A program made the translations under genes and the position numbers. From Pseudomonadota bacterium (lineage in GTDB: Bacteria; Pseudomonadota; Gammaproteobacteria; Burkholderiales; Burkholderiaceae_C), in NCBI GenBank assembly GCA_963205115.1, contig CAUJHV010000078.1:49453-113452 (forward strand): a stretch of 64,000 nt of DNA, in the 5' to 3' direction. The first letter of the stretch is position 1, and the number at the start of each line of letters is the position of its first letter. This document shows, in pieces, positions 1 to 8,476 of this stretch. The notes beneath the pieces were generated by a model. It saw only the letters and a program-made list of their open reading frames with translations, had not been told where the DNA came from and ran no database searches.

Positions 1-19
1 CCTGACAGGCTGAACCGCC

Positions 20-703
20 GTGCCCGCTGAATCCCTCGCCGTGCGGCGGGTGCGCTGGGCGCAGGCCTGCCGCATCATCCCGACCCGTTACCCGGCCATC
101 TCGTTGTTCGACCGCGTGGCCGACGCGGCCGATTTCGACGCGCTGTACGCGCTGGAGTCGATGACCAACGACCGCCTGCGCGACGAACTGGGCCAGGTCG
201 AACTCGTGCCGCGCGAGGAGCGTGTGTACGGCGAAGGCAGCGGCCCGATCATGGCGGCCTTCACGCACCTCAACACCCTGGGCAGCCGCTTTTCCGACGG
301 GCAGTGGGGCGTGTTCTACGCCGCACGCGACCGCCCCACGGCCGTGGCCGAGACGCGCTACCACCACTCACGCTTCCTGGCGGCCACGCAGGAGGGCCCG
401 ATGCACCTGCCGATGCGCCTGTACCACGTGGGCATCGACGCGCGGCTGCACGACCTGCGCACACCCGGCGCAGTGCCGGCGGCGGTGATGTCGCCCAACG
501 ATTACGCGGCTTCGCAGGCCCTGGCGCGCACGCTGCGCGCCGGCGGCTCGGCGGGCGTGGCCTACGTCAGCGTGCGCCACAGCGGGGGCTTCTGCGTGGG
601 GCTGTTCCGCCCACGCGGCGCCAGCCGCTGCCTGCACGCGGCCTATCTGCTCTACGCCTGGGACGGCGCGCGCTTCACGGACGTCTACGAGAAGCTGGAT
701 TGA
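20..703 (+). CDS. RES-domain protein (toxin-like NAD+ phosphorylase family)
   Basis: 227 aa, GTG start. The RES fold is recognisable: an early Arg in RIIPTRYP, the RFSDGQWGVFYAA stretch followed by a Glu in AVAETRYH, and the SVRHSGGFCVGLF segment near the C-terminus. RES proteins of Xre-RES toxin-antitoxin pairs degrade NAD+. The partner antitoxin is normally encoded immediately upstream; a TGA at bases 3-5 could be its stop codon, but the gene lies outside the window. Toxin activity is inferred from the family. Confidence 0.8.
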   Translation: MPAESLAVRRVRWAQACRIIPTRYPAISLFDRVADAADFDALYALESMTNDRLRDELGQVELVPREERVYGEGSGPIMAAFTHLNTLGSRFSDGQWGVFYAARDRPTAVAETRYHHSRFLAATQEGPMHLPMRLYHVGIDARLHDLRTPGAVPAAVMSPNDYAASQALARTLRAGGSAGVAYVSVRHSGGFCVGLFRPRGASRCLHAAYLLYAWDGARFTDVYEKLD

Positions 704-744
704 CGCGGCGCGTCGCGGGTCGGCGTGGCTCCGGCCTTCAAGGC

Positions 745-948
745 CTACAGATCGCGCAGCGCCGCATCGATCTGCCGCATGAACGCGTCGGCATCGCCCG
801 AGGCCTGGGCGCTGAGCAGCGCGAGCTTCACGAGGAAGAGTTCGGAACGGCCTTCGCCGGCCTGGTCGATGGCGGCGGCCAGGCGGTCGTAGACGGCTTC
901 GAGCCCGGCGATGTCCAGGCCCTGCGGCGGTGTGGGGTGGGTGGTCAT
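745..948 (-). CDS. DUF2783 family small protein
   Basis: 67 aa, ATG start, lying 23 bases downstream of the FAD mono-oxygenase in the same operon. The sequence (GLDIAGLEAVYDRLAAAID...FLVKLALLSAQASGD) is predicted mostly helical and fits the DUF2783 family, whose members are usually found beside PheA/MhpA-type flavin hydroxylases. It may be an accessory or stability partner of that enzyme; no catalytic residues are apparent. Confidence 0.75.
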   Translation of the reverse strand: MTTHPTPPQGLDIAGLEAVYDRLAAAIDQAGEGRSELFLVKLALLSAQASGDADAFMRQIDAALRDL

Positions 949-971
949 GGCGTGTCTTTGCGTCCAGGGGT

Positions 972-2660
972 TCAGCCGGCCCGTGCGGTGTCCAGCGCGG
1001 CCTGCAGCCGTGCCGCGTCCAGGACCTGCCAGCGCGCGCAAACGTGCTGGTCCGGCCGCAGCAGGTAGGCCGCGCCGTCGGCATGTACGCCGTAGCGTTC
1101 GCGACAGCGGCCGTCGGTGTCGGGCAGCGTGCGGTCCGCGCCGGCCACGGCGTGTGTGGCGCCGATGGCCGTCACCTTCAGCGGGATGCCGCCGGCGCGT
1201 GCGCCGTCCACCACGGCGCGCACCGAGGCGGGCAGGGCATCCTGCGTGAACACCAGCAGGTCGAAGCCGCCGCCCAGGTGGTCCAGCAGGAAATCGTCCG
1301 GCCCCAGCCGCACGTTGCGCGGCGGGGCGCCGTGGCCCGGGCCGGCGGTGAACAGCGCGTTGTCGTCGCCCGGGCAGTTCAGCGCCGAGCGGGTGTACTC
1401 GTGCGGCCGCGAAGTGCGCCAGTGGTAGAGCGGCCGCACGAAATCCTGCGACAGCGACAGCGACAGCACCGCATTGCGCAGCAGCTTGAAGCCGCGCGTG
1501 GGCGGCGTCATGAAGCGCGTGCTCTTGCCGGCCTCGTCGATGATCTCGCGCGCGGCGCCCACACGCTCGGCGCTGTAGTTGGCCAGCAGGCGCGGCGCGG
1601 CCAGACCCCGCACGACGAAGGCCAGGTGCCAGGCCAGCGACTGCGCGTCCTGGAAGGCCGTATTCGCGCCGCGCACGCCGAAGATGGGCAGCAGGTGCGC
1701 CGCGTCGCCGGTGAACAGCACGCGGCCGTGCACGTAGTTCGGCAGGGTCAGCGTGCGGGCCGAATAGACCGAGGACCAGTCCAGCTCCCAGGGCGCGCCG
1801 CCGTGGCCGATCATCGCCAGCTGCGCGTCGATGCGTGCTTTTAGCGATTCCGGCCGCAGCGCGTCTTCGGGCGATTCGTCGGGGGGCAGCTGGTAGTCGA
1901 CGCGCCAGATGCCGTGCGGCTCGCGGTGCATCAGCACCGTGTTGCCCGGGTTCCAGGAGGGCTCGAAGAAGGCCAGGCGCTCGGTGGGCAGCGGCAGGTC
2001 CACGCGGATGTCGGCGATGACAAACAGGCCTTCGTACGAGGACCCTTCCAGCGCCAGCCCCAGCTGCGTGCGGATGCCGGAGCGCCCGCCGTCGGCCGCG
2101 ATGACCCACTCGGCTTCCAGCGCGTAGGGGCCCTCGGGTGTATCAACCTCGAGTTCGGCGTGGTCCTCGTGCGGCTCCACGCGTGTGACCTTGTTGCCCC
2201 AGCGCAGGTCGATCAGCGGCTGCGCGCGCACGGCTTCCAGCAGGTACTCCTCGAGATACTGCTGCTGCAGGTTGATCATCGGGAAGAAGCGGTCGTCGGC
2301 CTCGTGCGGCGCTTCCATGCGGAAGACGTGCAGCCCGCGGTAGTACGAGTTGCCGAAGCGCCAGGGCAGCCCGTTCTGGGTGACGCGCGCCCCGACGCCG
2401 ACCTGCTGCAGGATCTCCATCGATCGCCGCGTGAAGACGATGGCGCGGCTGCCTTGCGAGACCTGCCTTTCGGCCGTCAACAGCACCGAGGGCACGCCGA
2501 AGCGCGCCAGCTCCAGCGCCGCCACCATGCCGGCCGGCCCGCTGCCGACGATGGCCACCGGGCAACGTGCCTGCGGGCCGTGCGCCGAGGCCAGCCAGGG
2601 CTCGTGGACCTGATACCGGTAGTAGATGGAGTAGCGCGGTTCGGCAGCAGGCTGGTGCAT
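972..2660 (-). CDS. FAD-dependent aromatic-ring hydroxylase (MhpA/PheA-like)
   Basis: 562 aa. Group A flavoprotein mono-oxygenase: N-terminal Rossmann motif VGSGPAGMVAALELA (about residues 37-51), central AADGGRSGIR (the DG motif, FAD/NAD(P)H contacts), and GDAAHLLPIFGVRGANTAFQ (the GD motif) near residue 310, followed by a C-terminal thioredoxin-like region. Such enzymes use NAD(P)H and O2 to hydroxylate phenolic or arylpropionate substrates. The only operon partner is the DUF2783 gene, so the substrate cannot be deduced; no ring-cleavage gene is nearby. Confidence 0.8.
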   Translation of the reverse strand: MHQPAAEPRYSIYYRYQVHEPWLASAHGPQARCPVAIVGSGPAGMVAALELARFGVPSVLLTAERQVSQGSRAIVFTRRSMEILQQVGVGARVTQNGLPWRFGNSYYRGLHVFRMEAPHEADDRFFPMINLQQQYLEEYLLEAVRAQPLIDLRWGNKVTRVEPHEDHAELEVDTPEGPYALEAEWVIAADGGRSGIRTQLGLALEGSSYEGLFVIADIRVDLPLPTERLAFFEPSWNPGNTVLMHREPHGIWRVDYQLPPDESPEDALRPESLKARIDAQLAMIGHGGAPWELDWSSVYSARTLTLPNYVHGRVLFTGDAAHLLPIFGVRGANTAFQDAQSLAWHLAFVVRGLAAPRLLANYSAERVGAAREIIDEAGKSTRFMTPPTRGFKLLRNAVLSLSLSQDFVRPLYHWRTSRPHEYTRSALNCPGDDNALFTAGPGHGAPPRNVRLGPDDFLLDHLGGGFDLLVFTQDALPASVRAVVDGARAGGIPLKVTAIGATHAVAGADRTLPDTDGRCRERYGVHADGAAYLLRPDQHVCARWQVLDAARLQAALDTARAG

Positions 2661-2894
2661 GGCGGTGCGGGTCGGTTATCAACTGGCGGGTTGAATTCCG
2701 GCGCACGCTACCACGGCGGCCGGTGGCTGAAGCTCGGTGCCGGCGGGTGCCGACCCGTCCCGGCCACCGCCGGCTGGTGTCGACCGGTGTCGATCGGCGC
2801 CGGGCGCGGCTCGCCGGTGCCCACCGGCACAATCCGCATTCGCGGCCGCGCATCAGCTGCCGGCTGCGAGACCCCGCCCGCCGCTTGTGTGCCG

Positions 2895-3722
2895 ATGCCT
2901 CCTCGCCCCATTCCCGATCCCACTGCCGTGCCGAACCCGCCAGACGCGAAGAAGCCGAAGCCGCCGAAGGCTGCCACGGCGCCGGCCGCACCGGTCCGCC
3001 CGTCGGCCGGCCGCTTCGACCGGCTGGATGCGCTGCGCGCCGTGGCCATCGTGTGGATGGCCATCTTCCATTTCTGCTTCGACCTCAATTACTACCGGCT
3101 GATAAGCCCGCCGCAGAACTTCTACGTCGACCCGTTCTGGACGCTGCAGCGCACCTGCATCGTCTCGCTGTTCCTGCTGTGTGCGGGCATGGGCCAGGCC
3201 GTGGCCTGGCAGGCGGGGCAGAGCTGGCACCGTTTCTGGCGCCGCTGGGCGCAGGTGGCGGGTTGTGCCGTGCTGGTGAGCATCGGCTCGTCGTTCATGT
3301 TTCCGCGCAGCTGGATCAGCTTCGGCGTGCTGCACGGCATCGCGGTGATGTTGATCCTGTGCCGGTTCGCCGCACCGCTGCGCGGTTGGCTGTGGCCGCT
3401 GGGCGCGCTTGCGCTGGCGCTGCCGCGGCTGGTGCAGCACCCGTTTTTCGACGCCCGATGGACAAGTTGGGTCGGTTTGGTCACGCGCAAGCCCGTGACC
3501 GAAGATTGGGTGCCGGTGCTGCCCTGGCTGGGTGTGATGCTGTGGGGCCTGGCGCTGGGCCAGTGGGTGCTGCTGAACCGGCCGCACTGGCTGCAGGGCC
3601 GCCTGCCCGCCGCGCTGCAGCCGATGGCCGTGCTGGGCCGCTGGAGCCTGAGCTTCTACATGCTGCACCAGCCGCTGCTCATCGGCGGCATCCTGGCTTA
3701 CCTGGCGTTGCGCGGCGCCTGA
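2895..3722 (+). CDS. DUF1624 / heparan-alpha-glucosaminide N-acetyltransferase-like membrane protein
   Basis: 275 aa from ATG 2895 (GTG 2889 is an alternative). A proline/alanine/lysine-rich N-terminal tail of about 40 residues is followed by RFDRLDALRAVAIVWMAIFHFCFDLNYY, the signature start of DUF1624 multi-pass acyltransferase-like proteins, and about seven hydrophobic segments; LSFYMLHQPLLIGGI near the end is also typical. It probably transfers acyl groups across or within the inner membrane; the acceptor is unknown. The open frame extends far upstream, but that part is antisense to the FAD gene and does not look coding. Confidence 0.75.
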   Translation: MPPRPIPDPTAVPNPPDAKKPKPPKAATAPAAPVRPSAGRFDRLDALRAVAIVWMAIFHFCFDLNYYRLISPPQNFYVDPFWTLQRTCIVSLFLLCAGMGQAVAWQAGQSWHRFWRRWAQVAGCAVLVSIGSSFMFPRSWISFGVLHGIAVMLILCRFAAPLRGWLWPLGALALALPRLVQHPFFDARWTSWVGLVTRKPVTEDWVPVLPWLGVMLWGLALGQWVLLNRPHWLQGRLPAALQPMAVLGRWSLSFYMLHQPLLIGGILAYLALRGA

Positions 3723-3869
3723 GGCGGCGCCTGTGGGGGCCGCGCGCACGCGGCGCCCGCCTCACGCATGCGCGCCCCGGCGCGACGCCCGCGTCACGCA
3801 CGCGCGTGGCCGGCCTCGCCGCGCCTTGATCGTCGTCAAGGGCTATTTCTGCAGTCGATCGAGCCCCCT

Positions 3870-3898
3870 CTTGAAACGCCCGTGCATCGTCCCTAACT
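3870..3898 (+). promoter_or_regulatory. RpoH (sigma-32) type heat-shock promoter
   Basis: CTTGAAA at 3870-3876, 14 bases, then CCCTAACT at 3891-3898. This matches the sigma-32 consensus CTTGAAA-N11-16-CCCCATNT closely and lies about 57 bases upstream of the first Hsp20 ATG, as expected for a small-heat-shock operon. Confidence 0.75.
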
Positions 3899-3908
3899 GG
3901 TGAAGCGA

Positions 3909-3931
3909 GGCGGCGCGCTGGTGGCGCCGCC
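3909..3931 (+). promoter_or_regulatory. 5' UTR hairpin upstream of hsp20
   Basis: GGCGGCGC (3909-3916) and GCGCCGCC (3924-3931) form a perfect 8-bp stem with a 7-base loop, near the expected transcript start and 11 bases before the AGGAG ribosome-binding site (3943-3947). It could stabilise the mRNA or take part in a thermosensing fold. It does not itself pair with the ribosome-binding site, so an RNA thermometer is only a possibility. Confidence 0.4.
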
Positions 3932-3954
3932 GAACGGCAACCAGGAGATTCACG

Positions 3955-4398
3955 ATGCTGTACCGAAGCCTCTTTCCGCGCGACATGTTTGCGGAGTTCG
4001 ATCGCCTGCAACGCGACATGCAGGGCATGTGGGAGGGTGCGCCCGCCATCCGCGGCCTGGGCCGCGGCGGCTATCCCGCCGTGAATGTGGGCACCACGCC
4101 GCAAGCCGTCGAAGTATTTGTCTTCGCCCCGGGCCTGAGTGCCGACCGCTTCGAGGTGCAACTCGAGCGCGGCGTGCTCAGCATCAGCGGCGAACGCCCG
4201 GCCGCGGCCCCGCAGGCCCCGGACGCGCGCACCACGCTGCACAGCAACGAGCGCTTTTCCGGCCGCTTCCGCCGCGTGATGAGCCTGCCCGACGACATCG
4301 ATCCGGAACAGGTCACGGCCGACTACCAGGACGGCGTGCTGCGTGTGCGCATCGCGCGCCGCCAGGCCGCACAGCCGCGCCGCATCACCGTGCATTGA
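3955..4398 (+). CDS. Hsp20/alpha-crystallin small heat-shock protein, copy 1
   Basis: 147 aa, ribosome-binding site AGGAG. The alpha-crystallin domain covers about residues 37-137, with AVEVFVFAPGLSADRFEV, the GVLSISGERP strand and the conserved DGVLRVRI near the C-terminus. The tail after the domain is short, with no clear I-x-I motif. As a class the protein is an ATP-independent holdase for unfolding proteins in the cytoplasm. It is the first gene of a two-gene Hsp20 operon behind the RpoH-type promoter. Confidence 0.9.
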   Translation: MLYRSLFPRDMFAEFDRLQRDMQGMWEGAPAIRGLGRGGYPAVNVGTTPQAVEVFVFAPGLSADRFEVQLERGVLSISGERPAAAPQAPDARTTLHSNERFSGRFRRVMSLPDDIDPEQVTADYQDGVLRVRIARRQAAQPRRITVH

Positions 4399-4434
4399 GC
4401 GGTCGCTTACCCGATCACATCCAGGAGTTCGAAC

Positions 4435-4827
4435 ATGAACCAAGTCACCCCTGTCACCCGTGAATCCGCCAGCGCGGCCGTGCGTGCGGAAGACCGTCCG
4501 GCCCTGCTGCCGCCCGTGGACGTGCTGGAAGACGCCGAGGGCATCACGCTGCTGGCCGACCTGCCGGGCGTGTCCAAGGAGCAGCTGCATCTGCGTGTCG
4601 AAGGCGACCAGCTGGGCATCGAGGCCGAGCTGAATCTGCCGTCGATCGAAGGCCTGCAGCCGCTGCATGCGGAGGTCACGCGCCAGGTCTACCGTCGCAC
4701 CTTCACGCTGAGCAAGGAGCTCGACGCCGACCGCGTGAGCGCCGAGATGAACCAGGGCGTGCTGCGTGTACGCATCCCCAAGGCCGCGCATGCACAGCCG
4801 CGGCGCGTGGAGGTGCGCGTCGCCTGA
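4435..4827 (+). CDS. Hsp20/alpha-crystallin small heat-shock protein, copy 2
   Basis: 130 aa, 36 bases after copy 1 with its own ribosome-binding site (AGGAG). The alpha-crystallin domain includes EGITLLADLPGVSKEQL, the EAELNLP strand and NQGVLRVRIPK. It is diverged from copy 1, with a different N-terminal arm, so the two probably form mixed oligomers, as is typical of paired proteobacterial sHsps. It is probably cotranscribed with copy 1. Confidence 0.9.
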   Translation: MNQVTPVTRESASAAVRAEDRPALLPPVDVLEDAEGITLLADLPGVSKEQLHLRVEGDQLGIEAELNLPSIEGLQPLHAEVTRQVYRRTFTLSKELDADRVSAEMNQGVLRVRIPKAAHAQPRRVEVRVA

Positions 4828-4934
4828 TCCGACGGTCGCAGGGCGTGGGCGGCTACCATCGGTCGATCGAACCCGATCGCCCGATGGCCGCCACGTCCCG
4901 TGGTCGTGCGCGGGCCCAGCCCCAAGGTGCTGCC

Positions 4935-5741
4935 GTGAGCCTGCGAGTCCTGTACGGCTTCCATGCCGTGACGGTGCGGTTGAAGACCGCCGCATCGTCG
5001 ATTGCCGAATTGCATGTCGACGCCACGCGGCGTGACGCGCGCATGCGGCATTTTGTCGAGCGTGCCCACGAGGCCGGCGTGCGTGTGATCGACAGCGACG
5101 ACGATCGGCTGGGCAAGCTGTGCGGCAACTCGCGCCACCAGGGCGTGGTCGCGCGTGTGCAGCCGCTGCCGGCGCGGCACTCGCTGGACGACGTGCTCGA
5201 CGACGCGCAGGCCGCGGGCGCCGGTGCGCCGCTGGTGCTGGCGCTGGACGGCATCACCGATCCGCACAATCTGGGCGCCTGTCTGCGCAGCGCCGATGCA
5301 GCTGGCGTGCAGGCCGTCATCGCACCCAAGGACCATGCCGTGGGCCTGAATGCGACGGTCGCCAAGGTGGCCAGCGGCGCGGCCGAGACGGTGCCCTACC
5401 TGATGGTCACCAACCTGGCGCGCAGTCTGAACGAACTGAAGGAGCGCGGCATCCAGATCGTCGGCTTCAGCGACGACGCCGCGCAGACGCTGTACGACAT
5501 CGATCTGTCCGGGCCGGTGGCGCTGGTGCTGGGCGCCGAAGGCCCGGGCATGCGCCAGCTCACGCGCAAGACCTGCGACGTGCTGGTGCGCATCCCCATG
5601 GCTGGGGCGGTGGAGAGCCTGAACGTCTCCGTGGCCTGCGGCGTGAGCCTGTTCGAGGTGGTGCGCCAGCGCCTGGCCGCGGCGGGGCCGGCGGCGGCAG
5701 ATGACGCCGCGCCCGAGGACGACACGCGGGCCGAGGGCTAG
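4935..5741 (+). CDS. rlmB: 23S rRNA (guanosine-2251-2'-O)-methyltransferase RlmB
   Basis: 268 aa from GTG 4935, preceded by AAGGTG; this start puts the family-typical YGFHAV at residues 6-11 (an in-frame ATG at 4884 would add 17 residues). An N-terminal L30e-like substrate-binding domain (about 1-85) is followed by a SPOUT methyltransferase domain with the motifs DPHNLGACLRSADAAG, LVLGAEGPGMR and VESLNVSVACGVSLFE. It methylates G2251 in the P loop of 23S rRNA using SAM. Its stop codon overlaps the convergent chromate-transporter stop by 4 bases. Confidence 0.92.
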   Translation: MSLRVLYGFHAVTVRLKTAASSIAELHVDATRRDARMRHFVERAHEAGVRVIDSDDDRLGKLCGNSRHQGVVARVQPLPARHSLDDVLDDAQAAGAGAPLVLALDGITDPHNLGACLRSADAAGVQAVIAPKDHAVGLNATVAKVASGAAETVPYLMVTNLARSLNELKERGIQIVGFSDDAAQTLYDIDLSGPVALVLGAEGPGMRQLTRKTCDVLVRIPMAGAVESLNVSVACGVSLFEVVRQRLAAAGPAAADDAAPEDDTRAEG

Positions 5742-6307
5742 ACCCAGCCGGCCAGGCCGGCGAAGGCGCCCGCGAGGATCGGCCAGACCGGGCTGATGCG
5801 TGTGCGCTGCATCAACACGATCGTGCCGACCAACAGGGGCACGGTGCTCCAGCGGCCGTGTGCCGGTTCGGTCAGCACCCAGCCCGTGGCCAGCAGCAGG
5901 CCGATGGTGACCGGCGCGAGGCCTTCGGTGAAGGCGCGCAGCAGCCGCGAATCGCGCCGCTGGTCGCCCACGCGACCGGCCGCCACCGCCATCAGCGTCG
6001 ACGGCAGCAGCGATCCGCCCAGCGTGGCCACCAGTCCCGCCAGACCCGCCACGTTGAAGCCGATGACGGCCACGAAGAGCACGTTGGGGCCGGGCGCGGC
6101 CTGCGCCAGGGCGATCGATCCGGCGAACTGCGTGTCGGTGAGCCAGGCTTTCTGGCCGACGACGAAGCGGTTCATGTCCGGCGTGGTCGTGATCGCGCCG
6201 CCCACGGCCAGCAGCGACAGCAGCGCGAAGTGCATGAAGAGCTGCAGCCACGCACCCGGCGCCCAGCCCAGCGGGCCGGCCAGCAGATCGGCGAGGAACG
6301 CGCTCAT
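5738..6307 (-). CDS. Chromate transporter (CHR family), second half-size subunit
   Basis: 189 aa, about six hydrophobic segments, with the CHR signatures AVGGAITTTPDMNRFVV and AQAAPGPNVLFVAVIGF. Half-size CHR proteins work as pairs in opposite membrane orientation and export chromate with proton coupling; here the two halves are separate genes 43 bases apart rather than the fused ChrA. Confidence 0.85.
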   Translation of the reverse strand: MSAFLADLLAGPLGWAPGAWLQLFMHFALLSLLAVGGAITTTPDMNRFVVGQKAWLTDTQFAGSIALAQAAPGPNVLFVAVIGFNVAGLAGLVATLGGSLLPSTLMAVAAGRVGDQRRDSRLLRAFTEGLAPVTIGLLLATGWVLTEPAHGRWSTVPLLVGTIVLMQRTRISPVWPILAGAFAGLAGWV

Positions 6308-6350
6308 CGAAGGCTCCGCGCGCCGCGCGCCGCGGCCATCACGCGGTACC

Positions 6351-6911
6351 TCATGGCCGCAGCACCGCGTAGGCCCAGGACCAGGCGGCTGGCACCAGCA
6401 CCGCGAGCACGGCCACCAGCGGCCAGCGGAACCAGCCCACGGCGAAGAAGGTGACGGCGATCAGCAGCACGCAGGTGATCCAGCCCATGCGGTTGGAGCG
6501 CAGCGCGCCCACGAGCTTGACCGCGGTGGACAGCACCAGGGCGGCGGCGACCACGCCCATGCCGCGCAGGGCATCGACCACCAGTGGGCTCGGGCCCAGC
6601 TGCTTGACACCCACGGCCAGGATCAGCACCAGCACCAGCGGCGCCAGCATGAGGCCGGCCGTGGCGGACAAGGCGCCACGCCAGCCGAAATGCCGGTCGC
6701 CGAAGATCAGCGCCAGGTTGATGACGTTGGGCCCCGGCAGCACCTGCGAGACCGACAGCAGCGCCAGGAACTCGCCCTTGCTCAGCCAGCCCAGGCGTTC
6801 GACCAGCTCGCGCTGCGCCACGGGCAGCACGCCGCCAAAGCCTTGCAGCGCCAGGCGCTGGAAGGCCATGAAGAGTTCGCGGCAGTCGGCCGGCCGGTTC
6901 TCAGCGCCCAA
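6351..6911 (-). CDS. Chromate transporter (CHR family), first half-size subunit
   Basis: 186 aa, about six transmembrane segments, with FGGVLPVAQRELVERLGWLSKGEF and SQVLPGPNVINLALIFG, the CHR-domain hallmark. It is the partner of the following half-size subunit. The start overlaps the end of the upstream 2-hydroxyacid dehydrogenase gene by 11 bases, so the three genes form one transcription unit. Chromate itself is a family-level inference. Confidence 0.85.
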   Translation of the reverse strand: MGAENRPADCRELFMAFQRLALQGFGGVLPVAQRELVERLGWLSKGEFLALLSVSQVLPGPNVINLALIFGDRHFGWRGALSATAGLMLAPLVLVLILAVGVKQLGPSPLVVDALRGMGVVAAALVLSTAVKLVGALRSNRMGWITCVLLIAVTFFAVGWFRWPLVAVLAVLVPAAWSWAYAVLRP

Positions 6912-7932
6912 GCTGCCTCGTCAGCGCGGAAGGGCTTTGCAGGGCCTCGGCATTGACCAGATTCGTGGGTGAGCCGGCGACGAAGTTGCGGATGTTCTCG
7001 AAGGCCGCCCGGAAGTACAGCTCGTAGCTGTCCTGCTCGACAAAGCCGATGTGCGGCGTGCACACGGCATTTTCCAGGTGCAGCAGCGGATGGCCCTGCA
7101 GGATGGGCTCGCTTTCGAACACGTCGACCGCCGCCATGCCCGGGCGCCCGCGGTTGAGTGCGGAGACCAGCGCACCTTCCTCGACCAGTTCGGCGCGCGA
7201 GGTGTTGACGAACAGCGCGGTGGGCTTCATGCGCACCAGATCGTCCATCGTGATGATGCCGGTCGTGCAATCACACAGGCGCAGGTGGACGGTGAGCACA
7301 TCGGCGGTGCGGAAGAAGGCGGCGCGGTCGTCGGCGGCATCGTAGCCATCACGCTGGGCGCGTTCACGCGAGGCCTCGCTGCCCCAGACCATCACGCGCA
7401 TGCCAAACGCCTTGGCATAACCCGCGACGAGCTGGCCGATCTTGCCGTAGCCCCAGATGCCGATGGTGCGGCCGCGCAGCGATACGCCCAAGCCAAAGTT
7501 CGGCGGCATGGCCGCGGCCTTCAGCCCGCTTTGCTGCCAGGCGCCGTGTTTGAGGTTGCCGATGTACTGCGGCAGGCGGCGCATCGACGCCATGATCAGC
7601 GCCCAGGTGAGCTCTGCTGGTGCCGTGGGCGAACCCACGCCCTCGGCCACGACGATGCCCAGGGCCGAACAAGCCTCGACGTCGATGTGCGCGCCGACGC
7701 GGCCGGTCTGCGCGATGAGCTTGAGCTTGGGCAGCTTCTCGAGCAGCTGCCGCGGGAAATGGGTCCGTTCACGGATGGCCACGATGATGTCGGCATCGCG
7801 CAAGCGCACCGCCAGCTGGCCGACGCCCTTGACCGTGTTGGTAAAAACCTTGGCGTTCAACGGTTCCAGCAGATCGGCGCAAGGCAGCTTGCGCACGGCA
7901 TCCTGGTAGTCGTCGAGGATGATGACATTCAT
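6901..7932 (-). CDS. D-isomer-specific 2-hydroxyacid dehydrogenase
   Basis: 343 aa. An N-terminal flavodoxin-like substrate domain is followed by an NAD-binding domain with GIWGYGKIGQLVAGYAKAFG; the catalytic Arg lies in VNTSRAELVEE, and the Glu and His in ESEP and TPHIGF. It oxidises or reduces a D-2-hydroxyacid/2-oxoacid pair with NAD(H). Co-transcription with the chromate transporter halves gives no clear clue to the substrate. Confidence 0.85.
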   Translation of the reverse strand: MNVIILDDYQDAVRKLPCADLLEPLNAKVFTNTVKGVGQLAVRLRDADIIVAIRERTHFPRQLLEKLPKLKLIAQTGRVGAHIDVEACSALGIVVAEGVGSPTAPAELTWALIMASMRRLPQYIGNLKHGAWQQSGLKAAAMPPNFGLGVSLRGRTIGIWGYGKIGQLVAGYAKAFGMRVMVWGSEASRERAQRDGYDAADDRAAFFRTADVLTVHLRLCDCTTGIITMDDLVRMKPTALFVNTSRAELVEEGALVSALNRGRPGMAAVDVFESEPILQGHPLLHLENAVCTPHIGFVEQDSYELYFRAAFENIRNFVAGSPTNLVNAEALQSPSALTRQLGR

Positions 7933-8044
7933 GGCAAGGGCAATTGTGCCTTGCCGCTTCGGACTGTCTTTGGCGGATCGCCACGCGTGTGCGCGGGATT
8001 GCAGCGGCGTGTAGCCGCGGGGCCGGCGCGCCCGATGGCGCGGG

Positions 8045-8476
8045 TCAGACCACTGCGTTGGCGCGTGCCTGCGACTCGGCCGCGGGCTGTGCGCTGCGCG
8101 GCACCAGCGGCAGGGTCATCTGCTGGGTGGTGGGCAGCACGCCCTGCTGCGTGGTCGCGGGTGCGCCCAGCAGGCTGGAGTCGAATTCCGTGAAGATGCT
8201 GTCCAGCCCTGTCTTCAGCGCGTGGCGGATCGTGCAGGCTTCGAGCTCGTTGCCGCCCAGCGCCATGAACAGCGAATGGCGCAACTGCCACAGGCTGTAC
8301 GGATCCTCGGCCTTGCGCACGCGTTCGCGCAGCCACTCGCCGCGCAGGCCCGGCAGGCCCGCCGTGGCGACCATGAAGTCCTGCTTCAATTCCACGAAGG
8401 CCCGGCGTGCGGCCAGCCTGGCGAGGCGGTCCTGCGGAAGGCCGGCACCGGGGAGGGAGCTCTGGTAGTCGTTCAT
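8045..8476 (-). CDS. Uncharacterised helical protein, second of a related pair
   Basis: 143 aa from ATG 8476, which overlaps the stop of the preceding gene (ATGA), so the two are translationally coupled. The N-terminal two thirds look helical (FVELKQDFMVATAGL...SLWQLRHSLFMALG); the last 50 residues are low complexity, rich in Q, T, P and A. Part of the sequence can be aligned by eye with the upstream protein. I do not recognise a named family. Confidence 0.65.
   Translation of the reverse strand: MNDYQSSLPGAGLPQDRLARLAARRAFVELKQDFMVATAGLPGLRGEWLRERVRKAEDPYSLWQLRHSLFMALGGNELEACTIRHALKTGLDSIFTEFDSSLLGAPATTQQGVLPTTQQMTLPLVPRSAQPAAESQARANAVV

Noticed and set aside
1914..2894. Upstream extension of the acyltransferase frame to 602 codons
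   Set aside because: Its first 250 codons are antisense to the FAD mono-oxygenase and lack coding features; the DUF1624 start is near 2895.
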